Below are positions 59,494 to 64,000 of a stretch of DNA of 64,000 bases, one piece after another (position 1 is the first letter of the stretch; each line of letters starts with the position of its first letter). Below the pieces are notes generated by a model that saw only the letters and a list, made by a program, of their open reading frames with translations, did no database searches and was not told where the DNA came from. The stretch is from Shouchella clausii (GTDB taxonomy: Bacteria; Bacillota; Bacilli; Bacillales; Bacillaceae_D), in NCBI RefSeq assembly GCF_002250115.1, contig NZ_CP019985.1:4154001-4218000 (forward strand). The letters run 5' to 3'. The position numbers were made by a program, and so were the translations under genes.

Positions 59494-59514
59494 AAGCCGC
59501 TACAGGAGCGGCTT
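59494..59514 (-). terminator. Terminator of pbpF
   Basis: AAGCCGCT, 5-base loop, AGCGGCTT at the pbpF stop codon, followed by CTTTGTTTTT on the minus strand. Confidence 0.75.
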
Positions 59515-61661
59515 TAGAATGAAAATGAAAACGAAGGTTCGAGCGCTTCAGAAGCAGCCCCTTCGGTATCCGTTTCTAGGTCATAGGTGACCACTTGGTA
59601 TTTCGGCAAAGAGAATGGATTCATTTTTCCAATCGTAAAATGAGGTTCTGTTAATTTGGAAGCAACTTGTTTCTTGGAATCACCGTCGACTTCATACACA
59701 TTAAAGGCAATACGCTCATCTTCAACCGCGTCCCATTCTAACTGAACACTTATTAAACCTTTGCCGCCAATCGTGTATTGGGCCGTGAAACCTTCAATCT
59801 TTTCCATTGCTAGCGGAGAAGCTAAATCAGCAGTACCTTCAGGCTGTTCGAACGCCGTTGCCTGCAATGAAGCAGGAAAGGAGTTGACCATTTCTTTGAA
59901 CAACCGTGTCGGATAGCCACTTCCCCCGGCGAAGTATTGGCTTTCGTTTGTTTGGTCATACCCCATCCAAACGGCACCAACCACTTTTGGCGTATAGCCA
60001 ACAAACCACACATCGCTGTTTGCCCCGGCAACTGCCTCGTATCCTTGCGTTCCTGTTTTACCCGCAACCGCAGACGTAGTTGCAGGTCCACTTGCACCTG
60101 TGCCAGCAGCCATGACATTTTCCAGCATTCTTGTCATCGACCATGCTGTTTGGGCACTAATGACTTGTGTTTCAACAGGCTTAGCACCGCCGATACGTTT
60201 GTCATTGCTGTCATAGATGTCTCTAATCACATGAGGTTCAATAATTTGTCCTTCATGGGCAAATGCTCGGTAAGCACGTACCATCTCATAAGGAGTTACC
60301 CCTTCTCGCAAGCCTCCGAGTGCCAAGGAGAGCTGCCTATCAGGCAAGTGAAAGCCGAACTTTTTGAGCGTTGACACAGACTCCTGAATGCCGATTTCAT
60401 TTAAAAGCCATACTGCTGGAGCGTTGGAGGATGTGGTCAGTGCTTCATACATCGTCATTTCGCCACTATATTCGCCATTTACATTTTTAGGTGTATAGCC
60501 GTCATCGTACTGAAGCAATTCATCGCGCAGCAACGAATAAGGCTGATATATGCCACTTTCTAATGCCGGAGCAAACACCGCTAACGGCTTAAATGTTGAA
60601 GCAGGCGCCCGCTTTACATTCACGCGGTTTAAGCCGCGCCGCACATAATCACGGCCCCCTTGGACAGCGAGAATGCCGCCTGTTTCTGAGTCCATAAACA
60701 TCATAGCGCTTTGGGCGTCTTTGTTTTCTTCTGGGAAGAAACGATCGTTTTGCAGCGCCTCATATGTTTTCTTTTGCAACTCCAAATTCATTGGAACCAC
60801 AATCCGGTACCCGCCAGTTAGCAGCTCTTCGTGGCTAATGTTGAATCGCTCACTCGCTTCATCCATGACCATATCAATGTACGTATACAACGACTCATCC
60901 ACCGTTTGCTCTTGTCTGTCGGTTTCCAGCGGTTGGCTCTGCGCTTCCTCAGCTTCCTCAGTGCTTAAATACCCTTGTTGCGCCATCACCTTTAGCACTA
61001 AATCACGTCTCTCTTTGTTGCGCTCCGGTTCATCAATTGGCGAAAATGCGCTTGGTGCATTCACGACAGCTACAAGGGAGGCTCCTTCATAAATGGTTAA
61101 TTCTGAAGCTGGCTTGTTAAAATACAAATGGGCAGCTGCTTCAATCCCATAAGCGCCGTGGCCAAAATAAACTTGATTTAAGTACTTTTCCAATATCTCG
61201 CTTTTGCTGTAACGCCGCTCTAAATTCATCGCGATAAGCACTTCATTTGTTTTCCGTAGCCATGCTTTTTCGTTGGAGAGAAACAAATTTTTAGCAAGTT
61301 GCTGTGTAAGGGTGCTGCCCCCCTCTACTTTGGCACCTGCTAGAATATCACGGTAAAGGGCACGGCCAATCGCTTTAAAATCAATGCCCTGGTGTTCATA
61401 AAAGCGGGAATCTTCCATTGCGACAAATGCTTGTTGAACAAGTTCAGGGACTTGTTCAATTGGAATCACTTCACGATTTTCCATATATAAGTTCGTGATG
61501 ACGTTGCCGTCGGTATCAACGATTACACTTGAATTATTCATCATTAGCTTTTCTTCATCGATTTGGTACGTGCCCGCCAATATGGCGACGGCAAAGATTA
61601 AAAAGGAAAGCACCATCATTGCTGCTACGATGCCAGCCGCTAGTGCGAGTTTTTTGACCAT
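59514..61661 (-). CDS. pbpF: Class A penicillin-binding protein PbpF
   Basis: Bifunctional peptidoglycan glycosyltransferase/transpeptidase, 715 residues. N-terminal membrane anchor at about 5-29. Glycosyltransferase motifs EDSRFYEHQGIDFKAIGRA (near 83-101), GGSTLTQQLAKN and RKTNEVLIAM follow. Transpeptidase S-x-x-K is in APASTFKPLA near 358, S-x-N in TSSNAPAVW near 413 and K-T-G-T in VAGKTGTQGY near 536. A short C-terminal beta domain ends the protein. B. subtilis PbpF functions partly in the forespore and is next to hemE, as here. Membrane protein facing the wall. Confidence 0.93.
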   Translation of the reverse strand: MVKKLALAAGIVAAMMVLSFLIFAVAILAGTYQIDEEKLMMNNSSVIVDTDGNVITNLYMENREVIPIEQVPELVQQAFVAMEDSRFYEHQGIDFKAIGRALYRDILAGAKVEGGSTLTQQLAKNLFLSNEKAWLRKTNEVLIAMNLERRYSKSEILEKYLNQVYFGHGAYGIEAAAHLYFNKPASELTIYEGASLVAVVNAPSAFSPIDEPERNKERRDLVLKVMAQQGYLSTEEAEEAQSQPLETDRQEQTVDESLYTYIDMVMDEASERFNISHEELLTGGYRIVVPMNLELQKKTYEALQNDRFFPEENKDAQSAMMFMDSETGGILAVQGGRDYVRRGLNRVNVKRAPASTFKPLAVFAPALESGIYQPYSLLRDELLQYDDGYTPKNVNGEYSGEMTMYEALTTSSNAPAVWLLNEIGIQESVSTLKKFGFHLPDRQLSLALGGLREGVTPYEMVRAYRAFAHEGQIIEPHVIRDIYDSNDKRIGGAKPVETQVISAQTAWSMTRMLENVMAAGTGASGPATTSAVAGKTGTQGYEAVAGANSDVWFVGYTPKVVGAVWMGYDQTNESQYFAGGSGYPTRLFKEMVNSFPASLQATAFEQPEGTADLASPLAMEKIEGFTAQYTIGGKGLISVQLEWDAVEDERIAFNVYEVDGDSKKQVASKLTEPHFTIGKMNPFSLPKYQVVTYDLETDTEGAASEALEPSFSFSF

Positions 61662-61959
61662 CCGATGACCCCCTTTAGGCCACTGGCATTTGCTTGACCT
61701 TTAGCACAAGCACGTAAACGTTGCTTGCCAATGCTTCAATTATCATACCGGAAAATACAAAAGCGCGCACAGTCATTCGTGTTTTTACAACTTATTTCGC
61801 AATTATCCACGCAAACTTCATAACTTCCCCCTATTACGCTTGTTTTCATTGAGCCCATTCGTGATTTTTTGACAAAACCCTTCGCGCTTCTTCCTAAGCA
61901 TGTTACACTTGAGCTAGCATATTATATGGATAGACGAGTTTAAGGCAAGAAGGAGTGTC

Positions 61960-62685
61960 ATGTTCATAATGGAAGTCACTGTAAGCGTTGCATTTCTAGC
62001 AGGACTCGTTTCTTTTTTTTCACCCTGCATATTCCCGTTGCTGCCTGCCTATTTATCTCAATTGACTGGATCAGCGGTTTCTGCCGGTGCGGTTTCTGCC
62101 CCCCGCCGTGTCATCCTATCGCGAAGCCTTGGCTTTATCGCTGGATTTACTATTGTCTTTATGTTGTTCGGCCTAACAAGCACGGCAATCGGCCAATTGT
62201 TTATGGGCAACCGTTTTTTGCTTGAGCGAATCGGTGGCATTATTATTATTTTATTCGGGTTGCAAATGGCCGGGCTTTTGTCAATCCGTGCTTTGTTTAC
62301 AGACAAACGCTTGCAGGCAAAACCAAAGTCGGCGGCAAGCTTTTCAAAATCACTGTTGCTAGGCTTCTTATTTGCAGCAGGATGGACGCCTTGCGTTGGT
62401 TTGGTTCTGTCAGCGATTTTGGCACTTGCTTCGACAACAGGCAAGCTCTGGGACGGCACATTCCTGTTGTTTGTTTATTCAGCAGGGCTTGGCATTCCTT
62501 TTTTGTTGATTGCCCTTCTTTGGTCCCGCTCCTTACATAAAATGAAGCGACTGAACAAGTATTTGCCAACGATCCAGAAAGTGAGCGGATACATGATGAT
62601 TGTCCTCGGCCTTCTGTTGTTTACCGGCCAATTTTCCGCCCTTGCTGCTATTATGTCCCGTTATACCCCGTCATGGCTCGGGTAA
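61960..62685 (+). CDS. ccdA: Cytochrome c biogenesis protein CcdA
   Basis: Six-helix membrane protein that carries reducing equivalents from thioredoxin to the outside for cytochrome c maturation and, in Bacillus, spore cortex formation. The redox cysteines are in FFSPCIFPLLPAYLSQL (near 20-36) and GWTPCVGLVLSAILAL (near 145-160), both with the expected prolines. 241 residues. GAAGGAGTGTC lies 5 bases before the ATG at 61960. It is monocistronic here, divergent from pbpF. Confidence 0.94.
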   Translation: MFIMEVTVSVAFLAGLVSFFSPCIFPLLPAYLSQLTGSAVSAGAVSAPRRVILSRSLGFIAGFTIVFMLFGLTSTAIGQLFMGNRFLLERIGGIIIILFGLQMAGLLSIRALFTDKRLQAKPKSAASFSKSLLLGFLFAAGWTPCVGLVLSAILALASTTGKLWDGTFLLFVYSAGLGIPFLLIALLWSRSLHKMKRLNKYLPTIQKVSGYMMIVLGLLLFTGQFSALAAIMSRYTPSWLG

Positions 62686-62790
62686 CACCATAGCATATAA
62701 AGAGGCAAAGCCGACAAAATCACTCAGACTGATAGAAAACGCTTGACAAGCGAGACGAACAACGAAGAATCGAGCGTTTGACTACAACCG

Positions 62791-62818
62791 AAAGGGAGCG
62801 CCACGTGGCGCTCCCTTT
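62791..62818. terminator. Perfectly palindromic bidirectional terminator
   Basis: AAAGGGAGCGCC-ACGT-GGCGCTCCCTTT is a 28-base perfect palindrome between convergent ccdA and ecsC. Confidence 0.85.
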
Positions 62819-62835
62819 GTTGTTTCACCGTATCA

Positions 62836-63546
62836 TTATTGCATATTTAAGCGATTGAGCCAGCGCATGCGATAGACGTTCATTGCTGTTTCTTCTAGCT
62901 TTTCGAGCAATGTATGGTTGACTGCTCCACCAACAACAGCCCCGAATCCAGGAATAAGCTGAAACATTTTTGGCACATCGATATAATCGCGATAGCGCAA
63001 CTGCAGTGCTTGCCAATCAGTCGCTAGGAGACGTTGTTCTAAATGGTCGCTTATCGCCTCCAACAATTCGGCTCTATCGTCGCCAGACGAATAAGCGAGT
63101 TGAAAAATGAGCAAAATCAGTTGACGTTCCGACTCTTCCTTAGGCGAATATCCATATGCCGCGGCCGTTGCAAACAGTGCTTTAAATTTAATGGAAAGCA
63201 ATAATGGAAAATCACTTAAGCCTAAAAGCACGCCCCCCGCTCCAGTGCCAATCCCTTCAAAAACAGCAGTTCTCCGGTATAGTTGGAAAAGGCGACGCAC
63301 TTCGTCGTCGCACTCTTTTAACGTCATTGGCTTTTCCTCAGGCTCTTTTGTCACGAACGTATTCCCTGCAAGCACAGCTTCAATCGTTTTTTGGACGCAA
63401 ATCGTTGCTGTCTGGTGGTAAACGGCGGGAAGCCTGTCGTTGATTTTATTTTGCCATTCCTTTGTTTTAGATGAAAGACGCGATGGCCGCTTTTTAATCC
63501 TACGCTGCCAGCGCCTTAGCTCCTCTTCCACTTCTTTTTCGTACAT
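62836..63546 (-). CDS. ecsC: EcsC-family protein
   Basis: A 236-residue protein of the EcsC family, third gene of the ecs operon in bacilli; function unknown. Characteristic blocks are ELRRWQRRIKKRPSRLS at the start, GGVLLGLSDFPLLLSIKFKAL near 122-142 (a membrane-associated hydrophobic stretch) and the C-terminal FQLIPGFGAVVGGAVNHTLLEKL near 197-219. AAGGAGTG is 7 bases before the ATG at 63546; the 57-codon upstream extension of the frame lies in ecsB and is not used. It starts 25 bases after the ecsB stop. Confidence 0.9.
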   Translation of the reverse strand: MYEKEVEEELRRWQRRIKKRPSRLSSKTKEWQNKINDRLPAVYHQTATICVQKTIEAVLAGNTFVTKEPEEKPMTLKECDDEVRRLFQLYRRTAVFEGIGTGAGGVLLGLSDFPLLLSIKFKALFATAAAYGYSPKEESERQLILLIFQLAYSSGDDRAELLEAISDHLEQRLLATDWQALQLRYRDYIDVPKMFQLIPGFGAVVGGAVNHTLLEKLEETAMNVYRMRWLNRLNMQ

Positions 63547-63571
63547 GAAATCACTCCTTATTTCATGTATA

Positions 63572-64000
63572 TTACCGAATGCGCCGGTATTTTCCTCTTT
63601 TGCGATGAATGAGCGTCTGGCTGCCGTAAAATGCCAGTGCACCAGTAGCAACAAGTGTAAGCAAGCCAAAAATGACTGAAGTAGAGGCCCAGACAATGAG
63701 GGCAAATGCAAGCACAAGCACAGCCAACAATCGCAATACTAACTGCGACATAGCCGTTTTTTGCTCCCCTGGCCTAATCGGGTACAAATCGACCCACATA
63801 CTTGTGGCATGATGGAAAGACAACGTCGAAAGCTGCATCATCGTCATATGGGTAAACAAGAAAGCAACCCCAACTTGCATCCAGCCTGAAGGAAGAATGT
63901 AAAGGATAAGGGAACCTACTAGCAATAAACGGACATACGTTCCAAAATAATCGTTGGCACGAATAAACGACCGGGCATATAAGTATTGGTAAACAGCGCG
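63572..64000 (-). CDS. ecsB: ABC transporter permease EcsB, 3' part only
   Basis: The frame is open from the window edge (RAVYQYLYARSFIRANDYFG) to the stop at 63572, so about 142 C-terminal residues are visible and the start is outside. Several hydrophobic segments (VGSLILYILPSGWMQVGVAF; LRLLAVLVLAFALIVWASTS; VIFGLLTLVATGALAFY) and a basic tail (HRKRGKYRRIR) fit the membrane component EcsB. It is followed by ecsC, matching the ecsA-ecsB-ecsC order. The Ecs transporter affects protein secretion and membrane proteolysis in B. subtilis. The ATP-binding partner ecsA should lie just past the window. Confidence 0.85.
   Translation of the reverse strand, partial: RAVYQYLYARSFIRANDYFGTYVRLLLVGSLILYILPSGWMQVGVAFLFTHMTMMQLSTLSFHHATSMWVDLYPIRPGEQKTAMSQLVLRLLAVLVLAFALIVWASTSVIFGLLTLVATGALAFYGSQTLIHRKRGKYRRIR

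Overview
The window reads as a chromosomal segment of a low-to-medium GC, endospore-forming member of the Bacillaceae. The evidence is a dense set of Bacillus-type sporulation genes (spoVB, bofC, safA, coxA-like, spo0B, an RsfA-family regulator), T-box and SAM riboswitches, strong AAGGAGG ribosome sites with frequent GTG/TTG starts, and gene order close to the alaS-to-spo0B region of Bacillus subtilis. Protein sequences and the inserted genes suggest an alkaliphilic relative (Shouchella/Bacillus clausii type) rather than B. subtilis itself; that lineage call is inference.

Layout. 1-10.3 kb: a minus-strand run of alaS (partial, T-box controlled), yrrI, yrzQ, yrzR, yrrD, recD2, yrrB, mnmA, yrvO and cymR, covering alanyl-tRNA charging, DNA repair, tRNA 2-thiolation and control of cysteine metabolism. 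10.5-13.4 kb: rarA, an RsfA-type regulator and tcdA. 13.4-17.5 kb: an insertion relative to B. subtilis with two SAM riboswitches, one on a MetE-C-like methionine synthase and one on a homoserine dehydrogenase, flanking a 6S RNA gene and an orphan small gene. 17.5-21 kb: aspS and hisS behind a T-box. 21-26.4 kb: accessory island with a class C serine hydrolase, a LacI/ThuA/Gfo-Idh-MocA sugar module and an intact IS30-family element. 26.4-35 kb: dtd, relA, apt, recJ, lapA, separate secF and secD, comN. 35-42.7 kb: spoVB, yrbG, yrzE, yajC, tgt, queA, yrzS, ruvB, ruvA. 42.8-46.4 kb: bofC, a Cu(A)-type cupredoxin lipoprotein, a CoxA-like lipoprotein and a repeat-expanded SafA. 46.5-51.8 kb: the NAD de novo block nadA-nadC-nadB with divergent nifS-niaR. 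51.8-55.2 kb: pheA, pheB, obg, spo0B. 55.3-55.84 kb: a cluster of very short ORFs ending in a YrzI-family peptide, with its own promoter and internal terminators. 55.8-61.7 kb: hemY, hemH, hemE and pbpF. 61.9 kb to the end: ccdA, ecsC and the 3' part of ecsB.

How the parts work together. Several neighbourhoods pair an enzyme with its sulfur source or regulator: mnmA with its desulfurase yrvO and the cysteine regulator cymR; nadA with nifS and niaR. RNA control is prominent: two T-boxes, two S-boxes, 6S RNA and an attenuator-like small-peptide leader. The most unusual parts are the short-ORF/YrzI locus, the LacI-ThuA-Gfo island next to the IS30 copy, the stand-alone Cu(A)-like lipoprotein, the enlarged SafA and the S-box/6S cluster. 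I saw no CRISPR array, prophage, toxin-antitoxin pair with certain identity, rRNA or tRNA gene.
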